This document shows, one piece after another, positions 48,901-58,973 of a stretch of 64,000 bases of DNA. The DNA comes from Psychrobacter coccoides (GTDB lineage: Bacteria > Pseudomonadota > Gammaproteobacteria > Pseudomonadales > Moraxellaceae). A program made the translations under genes and the position numbers. Under the pieces are notes generated by a model. The model worked only from the letters and a program-made list of their open reading frames with translations, ran no database searches and had not been told where the DNA came from. Position 1 is the stretch's first letter; each line of letters opens with the position of its first letter. The DNA lies in the NCBI RefSeq assembly GCF_017498085.1, contig NZ_JAGBKM010000003.1:148033-212032 (forward strand). Direction: 5' to 3'.

Positions 48901-48931
48901 AAAAAAGCGCTTTATCATAAGCGCTTTTTTT
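48901..48931 (+). terminator. Intrinsic terminator after dacC
   Basis: AAAAAAGCGC / GCGCTTTTTTT hairpin with a loop of about 10 nt and a T-run, about 40 bp past the dacC stop. Confidence 0.88.
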
Positions 48932-48987
48932 GAGTTTAATATCGTTTACTGCTCATTATTTATCACCAGCAATAATCGAGAGTGACC

Positions 48988-49110
48988 ATGAAACACCTTA
49001 CAATAACAAGCATATTGACACTCATTCCTTTATTCACAGGTTGTCAGTCCATTCAGCTGGCAGAAAGCCCCATCCCAGTCACCGCTCATCCTATAGTCGC
49101 TACACAGTGA
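48988..49110 (+). CDS. Very small putative lipoprotein (40 aa)
   Basis: The frame starting ATG at 48988 encodes 40 residues: a basic n-region (MKHLT), a hydrophobic core (ITSILTLIPLF) and a lipobox FTGC with Cys19, leaving a mature peptide of 22 residues rich in Pro, Ile and Val (QSIQLAESPIPVTAHP after the Cys). A GAGAGTGA purine stretch precedes the ATG. It lies in the 350-bp spacer between dacC and the convergent flavodoxin gene. The signal sequence is too good to ignore but there is no further evidence for translation; it is not clearly related to the tiny lipoproteins at 3.6-4.1 kb. Confidence 0.5.
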   Translation: MKHLTITSILTLIPLFTGCQSIQLAESPIPVTAHPIVATQ

Positions 49111-49214
49111 GATCGAGACCTTTATATTGCTATGCTACTGATACCCGACTTGACGCTATCCTCGCCCAGGGCCATTAAACTGCGGCAGTCAATATGTCTT
49201 CAAAATAATACTTA

Positions 49215-49826
49215 CTATGCTTCCGGGTTGGCTGGCTGATGTTTAATGACGGTTTTGGCTAAATGATTACCAAACCAAATGGCCGTATCCATATCGCCCT
49301 TGCCTGGGGTTTCTTCAGGGGGCGCATCAAGCGATTGCGTCATCAAACCCAAAAAGCTTGATAGACGGTTTAAGTCTTCCTCACCATGACCAGTCGGCAT
49401 CAATGGCATACCGATCCAGTTCATGCCATGCTGCATCGTAAACAAACAGATTTGCTGTAATACCGCAAGCTTATCACCACTCAGCCCACCAGAGTTCGCA
49501 AAGCCAGCCGCCCACTTCCCTTCCCATTTGCGATGATACCAGCGCTTAGAAGTCTCATCCATAAAGGTTTTGAAGCCTGCTGGCACATTACCCATATAGA
49601 CTGCACTGCCAAATACCAGTAAGTCTGCTTGATCCAAAAATGCCCAGTCAATGTCATGAACATCGACAGCTTTTACCTGTGCTGTTGGCAGTTGCTGACG
49701 AGCGCCCGTGGCTATCGCTTCAGCAACACGTTTGGTATGTCCATAGTTGCTATGATAAACCACTGCTATGGATGCTGTCGGCTGCTTATCAGTGGTGCGA
49801 GTAGGTTTTTTTGCGGATGTATTCAT
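49215..49826 (-). CDS. Flavodoxin / NAD(P)H:quinone oxidoreductase-like protein (WrbA-like)
   Basis: A 203-residue FMN-binding protein. The phosphate-binding loop VVYHSNYGHTKRVAEAIATGA, the DLLVFGSAVYMGNVPAGFKTFMDET segment and GFANSGGLSGDKLAVLQQI match the flavodoxin-like oxidoreductases related to WrbA and KefF. The likely activity is two-electron quinone reduction in the cytoplasm. The first 18 residues (Thr/Lys-rich) are extra. It stands alone, convergent with dacC and next to pgeF on the same strand. Confidence 0.82.
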   Translation of the reverse strand: MNTSAKKPTRTTDKQPTASIAVVYHSNYGHTKRVAEAIATGARQQLPTAQVKAVDVHDIDWAFLDQADLLVFGSAVYMGNVPAGFKTFMDETSKRWYHRKWEGKWAAGFANSGGLSGDKLAVLQQICLFTMQHGMNWIGMPLMPTGHGEEDLNRLSSFLGLMTQSLDAPPEETPGKGDMDTAIWFGNHLAKTVIKHQPANPEA

Positions 49827-49958
49827 ACAAGCTCTAATAATAGTAGTGGGTGGGCGACTTAGTACGTTTTATATTGCTGCCTTGACATTGAAATAGAAAA
49901 TATTAGGATACAAAAATATCTCGCTCAGATATTTGATTTAAAGCATTCACGTGCAGAG

Positions 49959-50972
49959 TTATACATTCATCTTAGTGGATATTTTACCATGACTGCGTAC
50001 AATCACAAGCGCCATACGACCAGTGGCCGCCTGCTTCAGATGAGTCTGACGTCTATAAGAATAATAATGAGCATCACCATAGCTACAAGGCGGCATATCG
50101 GTACATACTTCAATGCCAACAGTCGCCAGCTGATGAGCGGCAAGCTTCGGTAAGTTTAGTTTTATTTTGTTTGCTTTTACTGTAGCAGTATTTGTCAAAT
50201 CAGCAACCGTCTCCCCTAAAGGTTCTATAGTAGCACCGGAGGCGAGAGGCGTGTCAGATGGCACACAAAAAAGCGCATCAAAACTATCACTATCTGATGA
50301 TGATAGCAGCTGATTTTTTATACCGCCGTTCAATAACTGGTCACGCACAGCGCCATCCACTTCATAGTTTTCCTGACTGATACATACCCCTATCCATGCC
50401 AAAACTGGTATCGATAAATCAAATTTCGCTGCCGTAGATTTTATCACCCCACAAGCCAAGCCTTGCCAACCTGCATGAATCGCTGCTATCTTGCCTGTCT
50501 TTGGTTGATACAAGACGATAGGCACACAATCAGCAGTCATGATTGCCAGACCAATCCCAGGCTGCTGACTAATCATGGCATCTGCATGCACTGGCTGCAT
50601 ACTAAGTGCGCTATTGTCGATGTCACAGACGTGATGGCCATGAATTTGATTGACCCAATGCAGACTATTTATAGCCGTATGATAAACAGAAGCGTCGTTA
50701 GCTATGCGCTTCTTTATATCTTGATCCTGATGACTCAGATGTTGATTGATATGGGCCAGTAGATGCATACGGTTGCTTAATACCTGATCGGCATTGTCTT
50801 GCACATGCAGCCCAAGATTCATCTCACCGTAGCTGGCCTGCCCTGTTTGTCGCATGCTTGAAGTGTCTGAGCACGTTATATTAGAGGCATCATCAACAGC
50901 AAGTGCTGCGGTCTGAAACACCGTCACCTCATTGATTTGTGCCACTACGGTTATTGGGAGTTTATCCATCAT
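49959..50972 (-). CDS. pgeF: Polyphenol oxidase family / purine nucleoside phosphorylase-like protein (YfiH, LACC1 family)
   Basis: Family members are zinc enzymes with adenosine deaminase and purine nucleoside phosphorylase activity, and E. coli PgeF (YfiH) edits misplaced Ser in peptidoglycan precursors. The metal site is complete: NQIHGHHV, TADCVPIVLY and IHAGWQGLACGV, with CSYGDAHYYSYRR at the C-terminus. At 337 residues it is longer than the usual 245 because of an N-terminal extension of about 60 residues and an insertion around residues 225-260 (SSDSDSFDALFCVPSDTPLA). An in-frame GTG two codons upstream is possible. It follows rluD, the standard arrangement. Confidence 0.9.
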   Translation of the reverse strand: MMDKLPITVVAQINEVTVFQTAALAVDDASNITCSDTSSMRQTGQASYGEMNLGLHVQDNADQVLSNRMHLLAHINQHLSHQDQDIKKRIANDASVYHTAINSLHWVNQIHGHHVCDIDNSALSMQPVHADAMISQQPGIGLAIMTADCVPIVLYQPKTGKIAAIHAGWQGLACGVIKSTAAKFDLSIPVLAWIGVCISQENYEVDGAVRDQLLNGGIKNQLLSSSDSDSFDALFCVPSDTPLASGATIEPLGETVADLTNTATVKANKIKLNLPKLAAHQLATVGIEVCTDMPPCSYGDAHYYSYRRQTHLKQAATGRMALVIVRSHGKISTKMNV

Positions 50973-51059
50973 ATCCACTTGTTGTTATCAATGACTACTA
51001 GTGATCCATAATCGGTGCTACTGCCAATGCCTTTATTAAAGCGGGTCCGTGTGGCCATT

Positions 51060-52286
51060 TTATGCTTCATCATAGCCATCACTGAGTACTTCGATCAGCC
51101 GCTGCATGTCTTCAGGAATTGGGGTGGTCACTTCGATGTCTTCCCCTGTCGTGGGGTGGACAAAACCTAAGGCATAAGCATGCAATGCTTGACGAGGGAA
51201 TGTGCTAATGGTTTGACGCTGCTCCTCGGTGAGACCTGCTCGCAGTTGGCGTCTACCACCATAGACACGATCACCGATCAGTGGATGACCCACATGACTT
51301 AAATGTACTCGAATCTGATGAGTACGCCCTGTCTCTAATCCCACATCCAAGCGACAGTAGTTTTCATTTAACGGGGTAATCCCTAGTAAGTGCGTCACTG
51401 CCTCGCGTCCAGCCGTCATGACAGTCATTTTGGTTCTTTGATTACGGTGGCGGCCGATAGGTGCATCGATTGTTTTATGACGTCTGAGACTGGCTTGATC
51501 TCCTGCGACCACGCATTGGTAGTGACGATAGACGGACTTGTCTTTTAATTGCTCCATAAGCGCCATTTGTGCAGGTTTGGTTTTACCGATGAGTAATAGC
51601 CCTGAGGTGTCTTTATCAATACGATGTACCAGACCTGCACGGGGCAGATGATATTGCTGGGGGTAATGATAAAGTAAAGCATTGACCAGTGTGCCTGTCT
51701 GATTACCTGCACCGGGATGCACCACCATCCCCACAGGCTTATTGATGACCAGTACGTCTTCGTCTTCATAGACGACATCGATAGCGATGTTTTCTGGCTG
51801 ATCCTCGCTGTGCTGTTGTAGCGTCGTCGATAGCTGTAAGACGTCACCTGCTTTGACACGGTTTTTGGGTTTTTGGATACTGCCATTATTTACTAGGCTG
51901 CCGTCGCTGATCCAAGTTTGCAATTGGGCGCGTGAGAAGTCTGTAAAAACCAGTGAAGCAAGCTTATCGATACGTTGGCCTGCTTCTTGTTCAGTGACGA
52001 CGTGCGAGACATCGATGACTTGCTCCGTCGCTTGCTGGTCAATCAATGGATCATGGTCATCACTATCGTCATCATCATCTAGCAAGTCTTCATCAAGCAT
52101 CTCGTCGTCAACAGTCTGCTGGCTATCGCCGAGCGCTAACTCATCGTCTGCTGCTAGGTCTTTGTGCGCATTGACAGTACTGTCATGGACAGCATCAGTG
52201 TGCTCTAAAGGTGACGCTTGAGATTGTAACTCAGCATCTGACTGCTGAGTGGGAGTAGCATTTGTGGTCATAGCGTTATTTTTCAT
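51060..52286 (-). CDS. rluD: 23S rRNA pseudouridine synthase RluD
   Basis: Makes pseudouridines 1911, 1915 and 1917 in helix 69 of 23S rRNA. An S4 domain (GQRIDKLASLVFTDFSRAQLQTWISDGSLVNNG, about residues 102-135) precedes the catalytic core with AGLVHRIDKDTSGLLLIGKT (catalytic Asp), VNKPVGMVVHPG and QIRVHLSHVGHPLIGDRVYGG. The first 95 residues are an acidic extension including DDEMLDEDLLDDDDDSDDHD, absent in E. coli RluD (326 aa). It is divergent from bamD, as in E. coli (rluD-bamD), supporting RluD over RluA or RluC. Confidence 0.95.
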   Translation of the reverse strand: MKNNAMTTNATPTQQSDAELQSQASPLEHTDAVHDSTVNAHKDLAADDELALGDSQQTVDDEMLDEDLLDDDDDSDDHDPLIDQQATEQVIDVSHVVTEQEAGQRIDKLASLVFTDFSRAQLQTWISDGSLVNNGSIQKPKNRVKAGDVLQLSTTLQQHSEDQPENIAIDVVYEDEDVLVINKPVGMVVHPGAGNQTGTLVNALLYHYPQQYHLPRAGLVHRIDKDTSGLLLIGKTKPAQMALMEQLKDKSVYRHYQCVVAGDQASLRRHKTIDAPIGRHRNQRTKMTVMTAGREAVTHLLGITPLNENYCRLDVGLETGRTHQIRVHLSHVGHPLIGDRVYGGRRQLRAGLTEEQRQTISTFPRQALHAYALGFVHPTTGEDIEVTTPIPEDMQRLIEVLSDGYDEA

Positions 52287-52789
52287 AAATGGTTAAAGAG
52301 TAGCGAATTAAGAGACGGTCAGTGGTTAGGGTCTGTTGAACATTCATTATCGGATGTATTGTAATGGCTTCTATAGTGTATCATGTCATACGCCCAAGCC
52401 CTACAATTCCTATGACTTATCTAAAATTGACTATAATTGGTAGCTTGTATTCATTTGCCTTTTATAGTCAAATAAGCAGCTTATAGTAGACTCAATTTAA
52501 AAATATTACAGCGCTACTGGGATGAACTTTCCTTGCTTGCTGCGTTCCCAGAGGCTGCGCAAAATTCATCCCAGTAGCGCTTTTGGATTTATGACAGTTT
52601 TGTTTTCAACTGACGATAGAACAAGCGCCTTGAATACCGTTCATTGGTGCTTTTGCAGAGGATAGAACTCTCTGCAATATGACATTGTGGTAATTTACTG
52701 TATATTTGTCAGTAATGGCAGGATTTAGCATCGCCCATTAAAGTGGCTCATGCTAAACTATGGAAAATTTTTGTGTCGGAGAAGAAGTT
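52287..52789. other. Intergenic region between rluD and bamD
   Basis: About 500 bp between divergent genes. It holds the 22-mer shared with 34905 (at 52326-52347) and repeat copy A (52511-52580). The promoters of both genes should flank the repeat. A frame starting at 52760 fuses upstream sequence to bamD and is not accepted. Confidence 0.5.
52511..52580 (-). repeat. Dispersed intergenic repeat, copy A (perfect palindromic ends)
   Basis: GCGCTACTGGGATGAA at 52511-52526 is exactly inverted at 52565-52580. The interior, read on the minus strand, has CAGCCTCTGG and CAGCAAGCAAGGAAA, the same order as copies at 58974 and 60858. It could fold as a long cruciform or RNA hairpin. Confidence 0.8.
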
Positions 52790-53992
52790 ATGCGCCCTGT
52801 TGGCAACACGTTTATCAAACTATCCTCGGTGACCCTGCTTGCCCTAAGCATTAACTTGGTGGGCTGCCAAACCTTCAAAAACCTGACAGGTACGGATGAT
52901 GAAGCAGTCGAAACTGCTGAAAAATCCGAGCAAGCTTATTATAGTGATGCGGTGGCTCAAATCGACAAAGGGCGCTATAACCAAGCCATAGAAGATTTAA
53001 ATAGCTTACGTACTTTTTATCCCACTGGTCAATATGCCGAACAGGCGCTACTTGATATCATGTATGCGCAATATGCCAGCGGTAATTACGAAACCGCTGC
53101 TGCCAGTGCCGATCGATTCATCAATCTGTACCCTTCTAACCCACAAGTCAGCTATGCTTACTATGTGCGTGGCGTTGCCAATATGGAAGGCTCGTCTGAT
53201 GGATTAAAGATATTTAACCTCAATCAAGCTGAGCGTGATACCGCATACTTACGTATCGCCTTTGCCAACTTTCAAGAGCTCATTAATAAATACCCCAATA
53301 GCCCTTATGCCCCAGATGCAGCCCAGCGCATGACCTTCATTTATAATCAGTTTGCTCAAAGCGAGCTGACTGCTGCTAACTGGTACATCGAGCGTGAGGC
53401 GCATGTGGCTGCTGTCAATCGTGCCAAGTGGGTCTTTCAGTACTATCCGCTTAGCGAATCAGTCCCTGAAGCCATTGCTATTTTAGCTTACAGTCATCAG
53501 CAACTGGGACTGACTGACTTGGCAAAGGATTACAAAACACTGTTGCAGATCAACTACCCCAACTGGCTGACCAATGATGGTCGTGTTAGATTGTCCACCA
53601 AAGCCGATCGCTCATGGTTAAACAAACTGACCTTTGGCCAGCTTGGCCGTGCCAGCTTAAAAGACGAGCCGCTGCGTGAGGGGGAGTATACAGGAGCCAC
53701 CAAAACTCAAGTGGTTAGAAGTGCTTCACAGCTGCGCCTACCCTCTGATAATGCGGCGACGCCTGCTGCGGGTGCGCCTACCCAGCGCCGGGGTATCAAT
53801 ATCGGTCTAGGTCTACCTGAAAGCTCGACCGAGCAAGTGTCTGGCCAAGGTAGTGCCAGTGCCGCCGCCAAAGAAGCGGCTGTTGATTTGCCTAATATCA
53901 ATCCGACTCGCCGCACTACCCTACCTAATGAGAGCAGCCGTGACCGTATTCGTCTAGCACCAGCCGCTACAGAGACAGAAGAAACAAACTAA
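52790..53992 (+). CDS. bamD: Outer membrane protein assembly factor BamD with C-terminal extension
   Basis: An essential BAM-complex lipoprotein. Start at 52790 is set by a GGAGAAG site 6 bp upstream; it gives 400 residues and a clean lipobox LVGC. Five TPR repeats span about residues 40-255: AVAQIDKGRYNQAIEDLNSLRTFYP, QALLDIMYAQYASGNYETAAASADRFINLYP, FQELINKYPNSPYAPDAAQRM. E. coli BamD ends near 245; here 140 more residues follow, low-complexity with Pro/Ala/Ser/Arg (GAPTQRRGINIGLGLPESS). Acinetobacter-type BamD proteins also extend. dnaG follows after 190 bp behind a terminator. Confidence 0.95.
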   Translation: MRPVGNTFIKLSSVTLLALSINLVGCQTFKNLTGTDDEAVETAEKSEQAYYSDAVAQIDKGRYNQAIEDLNSLRTFYPTGQYAEQALLDIMYAQYASGNYETAAASADRFINLYPSNPQVSYAYYVRGVANMEGSSDGLKIFNLNQAERDTAYLRIAFANFQELINKYPNSPYAPDAAQRMTFIYNQFAQSELTAANWYIEREAHVAAVNRAKWVFQYYPLSESVPEAIAILAYSHQQLGLTDLAKDYKTLLQINYPNWLTNDGRVRLSTKADRSWLNKLTFGQLGRASLKDEPLREGEYTGATKTQVVRSASQLRLPSDNAATPAAGAPTQRRGINIGLGLPESSTEQVSGQGSASAAAKEAAVDLPNINPTRRTTLPNESSRDRIRLAPAATETEETN

Positions 53993-54052
53993 ATCGCTAG
54001 ACCAATAAGCGTGTAGGTAACCAAGTGCGCTTAGAGGCATGCAAACCGATAG

Positions 54053-54083
54053 GGCCAACTATAAAGTATAGTTGGCCTTATTT
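54053..54083 (+). terminator. Intrinsic terminator after bamD
   Basis: GGCCAACTATA / TATAGTTGGCC forms a perfect 11-bp stem with a 3-nt AAG loop, followed by TTATTTG. Confidence 0.8.
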
Positions 54084-54181
54084 GCCTGCATTTACACTAC
54101 TCAATCGTTTTTATGCTATAAATATAAAATCAATTCAATAAAATAACTGTCATCTTATTTCGTGGTTAGCTGTCTACACCT

Positions 54182-56356
54182 ATGAGCATCCCCAATCACA
54201 TTCTTGAACAACTCAATAGCCAAGCTGACCTGATCAGCATCATTGGGCGTCATACCACACTCAAACGAGCAGGCAATGAGTACAAAGGCTGCTGTCCATT
54301 TCATGGTGAAAAATCACCTTCGTTTTATGTCAATCCACAAAAAAACATCTATCACTGCTTTGGCTGTAATGTTGGTGGCAATGCCATCAGCTTTTTACGT
54401 GATTATGAAAGCCTCACCTTTATCGAAGCTGTCAATGAGCTGTCAAAGCAAACAGGTATTGAAGTACCTCAAGAGGAACAGCGAAATGTCAGCTATCAGC
54501 GCAGCAAACCAAAACCTATGCCTGCGCCAGTCCCGCAAAGCAAAAAAGAGATAAAAGACGAGAACAACGCTCAGAGCTCAGCACAGATAGCGCCTGATAC
54601 GTATCCTCAAGCACAGGCTGATTATCAACCAGAGTGGCACAGCAGCAATGGCAATGAAAGTCATAATAGTCATGACCCCCTACCGCCACAGGCGCTCTAT
54701 GATGCTGTCCCCTATAATGATGCACCTTATGGTTATGATGACTATGATAATCTGCCCTATGATCAAGACGAAAACAGCTACCCACCGACTTGGTTGACGA
54801 GTACGGACGAGCATTTAGAACCATATGATGGTCATGATGGCACTGAGCAAGAAGGCAATTTATATGAATTATTGGAGCGGATTCAGCAATTTTATCAGCA
54901 TAATCTGACAACGCATCCCCATGCCAAACATTACTTTGTCGCCCGTGGCATCACTGAGGAAACCTTGGCGGTATTTGGGCTTGGCTATGCGCCTTATGGC
55001 TGGCAGCATCTTGAGCATCAATTTCCGCAAGACATTGAGGGGCTCAAAGCCTTAGGCTTGGTGCGTCAATCAGAGTCTGGACGAGATTATGATCTGCTGC
55101 GAGATCGAGTCATCTTTCCGATTCGAGACAATCAAGGCCGGGTCATTGGCTTTGGTGGTCGAGCGCTCGATGATGAGGTTAAACCCAAATATATCAACTC
55201 CTCAGACTCTCCTGTATTTCATAAGCAGCATATATTATATGGTTACTATGAGTCACGGCAACAGCGTGCAAATGAATGGTTGGTGGTTGAAGGCTACATG
55301 GATGTCATCGCTTTATATCAAGCGGGTATCTATGGGGCGGTGGCTTCTATGGGTACGGCCATTAATGAAAGTCAGATATCACGGCTACTGACGCTAAACC
55401 CAACGCTGACCCTAAGCTTCGATGGCGATAGCGCTGGGCAAAAGGCCGCTTGGCGGACGCTTGAAGTGGCTCTGCCAGTGCTCTCTGATGATAAAGAGCT
55501 GCGGTTTTTGACGCTGCCCAATGGCCATGACCCTGATACCTTTATCAAGGCTAATGGTAGTGAGGCCATGCGTGAGCAAATCGCAAGCGCCATGCCATTA
55601 TCACAGTATATCTTTGCTTATCTCAGTGAGCGCCACGACTTGTCTTTGGCAGAAGGCAAGGCCAAGCTGATGTCGCAAGTACGCTCATTGACCACTGCAC
55701 TGCCCAAAGGCAGTAGCTTTCGTTATTTGCTTAATAACGACATTTACCAAAAGCTTGGCGGCAGACGCAGCCAAAACAAAGATGCAAGAGACGCATTGCT
55801 AGATTTTGATGGTGGCATGACCATCAGTCAGCAGTTACAGCTGTGTTTTTTGTTTCAGCCACGCGCCTTAATTGACGACCCTATCGATGATATTTGGCAG
55901 CGAGCAGGTATCAACCACTTAGACTTGCCAGCACATATCAAACAAAGAGCAGACACTGACGCCTTTCGTCCGCTCGCTTGGGCAGATTTACAAGATGCCG
56001 CTCTGCTAGAGGTGGTCAGCACCATCAAGCGCTGCTTGCCTTACCTACCGATAGATGTAAACGCTGCGGCCCATTTTATTATGTCTAATATTCAGCCGAC
56101 GACTCAAGAAAGCCTGAGCCAGAACTGGAGTGGCTTTTATAAAGCGCTTACGGCTCGTAACATACTCAGCCTTGATGAGCTTATAGAAAACCTAGTCATG
56201 CAGCTATTAAAACTACATATGCAAAAAAAGATGCAAGCGCTTATCCAAAATCCCGATCATGTAAAACTTGCTATCGTACGTAAGCAAGCTCAACGCCTAG
56301 ATGACTGGCTGCGTGCCCAGCAAGCAGAACAATCAGCGCAAATGATAAGTGTTTGA
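54182..56356 (+). CDS. dnaG: DNA primase DnaG with low-complexity linker insertion
   Basis: A 724-residue primase that makes RNA primers at the fork. N-terminal CHC2 zinc ribbon: Cys38, His41, Cys59, Cys62 (CCPFHGEKSPSF ... YHCFGC). The RNA polymerase core starts at about residue 226 (NLYELLERIQQFYQHNL) with the basic RDRVIFPIRDNQGRVIGFGGR motif and TOPRIM segment VVEGYMDVIALYQAG followed by SFDGDSAGQKAA; the C-terminal helicase-binding domain covers about 580-724. Residues 105-225 are an insertion rich in Tyr, Asp, Pro and Asn between zinc ribbon and core. The dnaG-rpoD order is conserved, but rpsU, normally upstream, is replaced by bamD. Confidence 0.96.
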   Translation: MSIPNHILEQLNSQADLISIIGRHTTLKRAGNEYKGCCPFHGEKSPSFYVNPQKNIYHCFGCNVGGNAISFLRDYESLTFIEAVNELSKQTGIEVPQEEQRNVSYQRSKPKPMPAPVPQSKKEIKDENNAQSSAQIAPDTYPQAQADYQPEWHSSNGNESHNSHDPLPPQALYDAVPYNDAPYGYDDYDNLPYDQDENSYPPTWLTSTDEHLEPYDGHDGTEQEGNLYELLERIQQFYQHNLTTHPHAKHYFVARGITEETLAVFGLGYAPYGWQHLEHQFPQDIEGLKALGLVRQSESGRDYDLLRDRVIFPIRDNQGRVIGFGGRALDDEVKPKYINSSDSPVFHKQHILYGYYESRQQRANEWLVVEGYMDVIALYQAGIYGAVASMGTAINESQISRLLTLNPTLTLSFDGDSAGQKAAWRTLEVALPVLSDDKELRFLTLPNGHDPDTFIKANGSEAMREQIASAMPLSQYIFAYLSERHDLSLAEGKAKLMSQVRSLTTALPKGSSFRYLLNNDIYQKLGGRRSQNKDARDALLDFDGGMTISQQLQLCFLFQPRALIDDPIDDIWQRAGINHLDLPAHIKQRADTDAFRPLAWADLQDAALLEVVSTIKRCLPYLPIDVNAAAHFIMSNIQPTTQESLSQNWSGFYKALTARNILSLDELIENLVMQLLKLHMQKKMQALIQNPDHVKLAIVRKQAQRLDDWLRAQQAEQSAQMISV

Positions 56357-56894
56357 GTATAACGAGACCCTTTGTATGGAAGTTGCCCTTTAAAACCTTG
56401 GCCGGCGTCCCCATTGATATAGCAATATGACTGATAACATTAATAAAATAATAAGCCATAATGAGAGGCGACATCGTGCCTGATAACGACGGTCTGTGTT
56501 AAACTATGGCGCTGCTTATACAAACGAGTATTAGTCAACCCATATCAACCCAAAACGCTTATGTCTCTTTTAGAGTAGAGCATGGTGGTTTTTTAAAGCA
56601 TTGTACTTTTTAGAGTATTATTTTTAATGCCTTTTTATAGTCAGTTAACAATAAAACGGTTATAGAGGTGACGAAAAGCTTATCTTAGTACCGCTGTAAT
56701 ACTTTTACATTAAACCTACTATATTAAGTCATTTTATTGTAATTTTTTGAGTCCTTATTCATATCAACTCATTTTCGTGATTATTGACATCCCTTACGCC
56801 TTTTTTGTGATCAATCTATTGATTAGATCCACGCACCGAGCAAGCGATGGCACGTCATATTACGAAAATGTCCGACGCAAGCAAGTGAGTAATT
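56357..56894. other. Spacer between dnaG and rpoD
   Basis: About 540 bp, AT-rich. It presumably carries an rpoD promoter, but no box pair stands out well enough to annotate. There is a TTGACA at 56785-56790 without a convincing -10 at 17 bp. No gene or repeat copy was found. Confidence 0.4.
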
Positions 56895-58775
56895 ATGAAC
56901 GATAAGTCAGTTTCTAAGTCCACATCTCAGCTGGCCACCTTAATACAAATGGGCAAAGAGCAAGGGTATCTTACCTATGCCGAAGTGAACGACCAACTGC
57001 CTGAGTCCATCACAGAAAGCGATCAGATTGAAGACATCGTCCAGATGTTAACAGACGTCGGTATCAAAATCTTTGAGTCTGCCCCAGATGCTGATGATAT
57101 TTTGATGAACGACGAATCAAGTGACGATGATATGGCAGCTGATGAAGCAGCAGCCGTATTGGCTTCTGTCGAAACTGAGCCTGGACGCACCACCGACCCT
57201 GTGCGTATGTATATGCGTGAGATGGGCACCGTTGATTTGTTGACTCGTGAAGGTGAGATTGTCATTGCTAAGCGTATCGAGGAAGGTATCCGCGATGTTC
57301 AGCATGCGATGGCATACTGGCCTGGCACGGTACAGTTTATCCTTGATGAGTATCAGCGGGTATTGGACGGCGAAAAAAAGCTTGCCGATGTCATCACAGG
57401 GTTTTTGGACCCTGAAACGGAAGAAGGCGACACGGCTGAAAAAGAAGAAAAAATACCCGTCATTAAGCCAAAAGCCAACACAAAAGCCAAAGACATTGAC
57501 GACGAAGATGAAGACGACGTAGAAGAAGTTGAAGAGGAAGAAGCCGAAGAGGAAACGGGTGGTATCGATCCTGAAGAAGTGCGTATGCGTCTTGAAGAGA
57601 TTGAGCACTTATTTATCAAAGCCAAAAAAGCCTTGAACGAATATGGCCGTGGTAGTGAGCAAGCCAATGAAGCCTATGAGCAACTTGCCAACCGCTTTAT
57701 GCTACTCAAACTCAACAACCGCCTATCAGATCAAGTCATGGCCATCATGCATGATGTCTATGACGATGTGCGTAAGCAAGAGCGTCAGATTATGCGTCTG
57801 GTAATCCGCCGTGGCCGCATGCCTCGCTCTGAATTCCGTAAAACCTTCCCAAGCAATGAGTCTAATATCGATTGGCTCACCGAACGCTTAAAAGGCAAAC
57901 CAGCTTTTGCAGAGCATTTAGAAAAAGTCGTTGATGATGTGATCTTATTACAACGTAAGATCCGTGATTATGAGCAAAAGCTAGAGATGGATATTCGCGA
58001 CATGAAAGATGTCGCACGCCGTATGGCGATTGGTGAAGCCAAGGCTCGCCGAGCCAAAAAAGAGATGGTCGAGGCCAACTTGCGTCTGGTGATCTCTATC
58101 GCCAAAAAATATACCAACCGTGGTTTGCAGTTCTTGGATCTGATTCAAGAAGGTAACATCGGCCTTATGAAAGCGGTCGATAAGTTTGAATATCGCCGTG
58201 GTTATAAGTTCTCGACCTATGCCACGTGGTGGATTCGTCAGGCGATTACCCGCTCTATCGCTGACCAGGCACGTACCATTCGTATTCCGGTACATATGAT
58301 TGAGACCATCAACAAAATAAACCGTGTCTCACGCCAGTTGTTGCAAGAGATGGGACGTGAGCCCACTCCTGAAGAATTAGGCGAACGCTTAGAGATGGAC
58401 GAGATTAAAGTCCGCAAAGTACTAAAAATCGCCAAAGAACCGATCTCTATGGAGACGCCTATCGGTGATGATGAAGATTCGCACCTAGGTGACTTCATCG
58501 AAGATGGTACCATCTCAAGCCCTGTAGACGATGCGACGGCAGCTGGCCTGCAAGAAGCCACTCGTGATGTATTGGGCAACCTGACTGAACGTGAAGCACG
58601 CGTGTTAAAAATGCGCTTTGGTATCGATATGCCCACCGATCATACACTAGAGGAAGTCGGTAAGCAGTTCGATGTCACCCGTGAGCGTATTCGTCAGATC
58701 GAGGCCAAAGCCTTGCGTAAACTGCGTCATCCATCACGCTCTGAGCACTTGCGCTCTTTTTTAGAGAATGACTGA
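56895..58775 (+). CDS. rpoD: RNA polymerase sigma factor RpoD (sigma-70)
   Basis: A 626-residue primary sigma factor. Region 1.1 occupies the N-terminus ([22 protein letters not shown]); region 1.2 is [21 protein letters not shown]; the non-conserved region follows with a very acidic run (about residues 200-225). Region 2 contains [27 protein letters not shown] and [17 protein letters not shown] (2.4, -10 recognition), region 3 [12 protein letters not shown], and region 4 [30 protein letters not shown] (4.2, -35 recognition). Complete length and all regions point to the housekeeping sigma. Confidence 0.98.
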   Translation: MNDKSVSKSTSQLATLIQMGKEQGYLTYAEVNDQLPESITESDQIEDIVQMLTDVGIKIFESAPDADDILMNDESSDDDMAADEAAAVLASVETEPGRTTDPVRMYMREMGTVDLLTREGEIVIAKRIEEGIRDVQHAMAYWPGTVQFILDEYQRVLDGEKKLADVITGFLDPETEEGDTAEKEEKIPVIKPKANTKAKDIDDEDEDDVEEVEEEEAEEETGGIDPEEVRMRLEEIEHLFIKAKKALNEYGRGSEQANEAYEQLANRFMLLKLNNRLSDQVMAIMHDVYDDVRKQERQIMRLVIRRGRMPRSEFRKTFPSNESNIDWLTERLKGKPAFAEHLEKVVDDVILLQRKIRDYEQKLEMDIRDMKDVARRMAIGEAKARRAKKEMVEANLRLVISIAKKYTNRGLQFLDLIQEGNIGLMKAVDKFEYRRGYKFSTYATWWIRQAITRSIADQARTIRIPVHMIETINKINRVSRQLLQEMGREPTPEELGERLEMDEIKVRKVLKIAKEPISMETPIGDDEDSHLGDFIEDGTISSPVDDATAAGLQEATRDVLGNLTEREARVLKMRFGIDMPTDHTLEEVGKQFDVTRERIRQIEAKALRKLRHPSRSEHLRSFLEND

Positions 58776-58821
58776 TTTATTTAGAAAATGCTAAATCTAT
58801 AAGGCTTTTATAAGAGCCAAT

Positions 58822-58850
58822 AAAAAAGCTGAGCAGGTCTCAGCTTTTTT
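58822..58850 (+). terminator. Intrinsic terminator after rpoD
   Basis: AAAAAAGCTGAG / CTCAGCTTTTTT hairpin with a short loop, about 45 bp past the rpoD stop. Confidence 0.9.
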
Positions 58851-58973
58851 GTGCCTATTTATACTTATAAAACAGACCCTGTTTGTGATTCTTTGCACAT
58901 GGCTTGCTAATGATGACTGAGTTCGTCTATCATATAGTGAGTATTAAATAAAAAAGAGTACAACTTTTACGGC

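Noticed and set aside
56785..56815. TTGACA as an rpoD promoter
   Set aside because: No acceptable -10 at 16-18 bp, so it was not annotated as a promoter.
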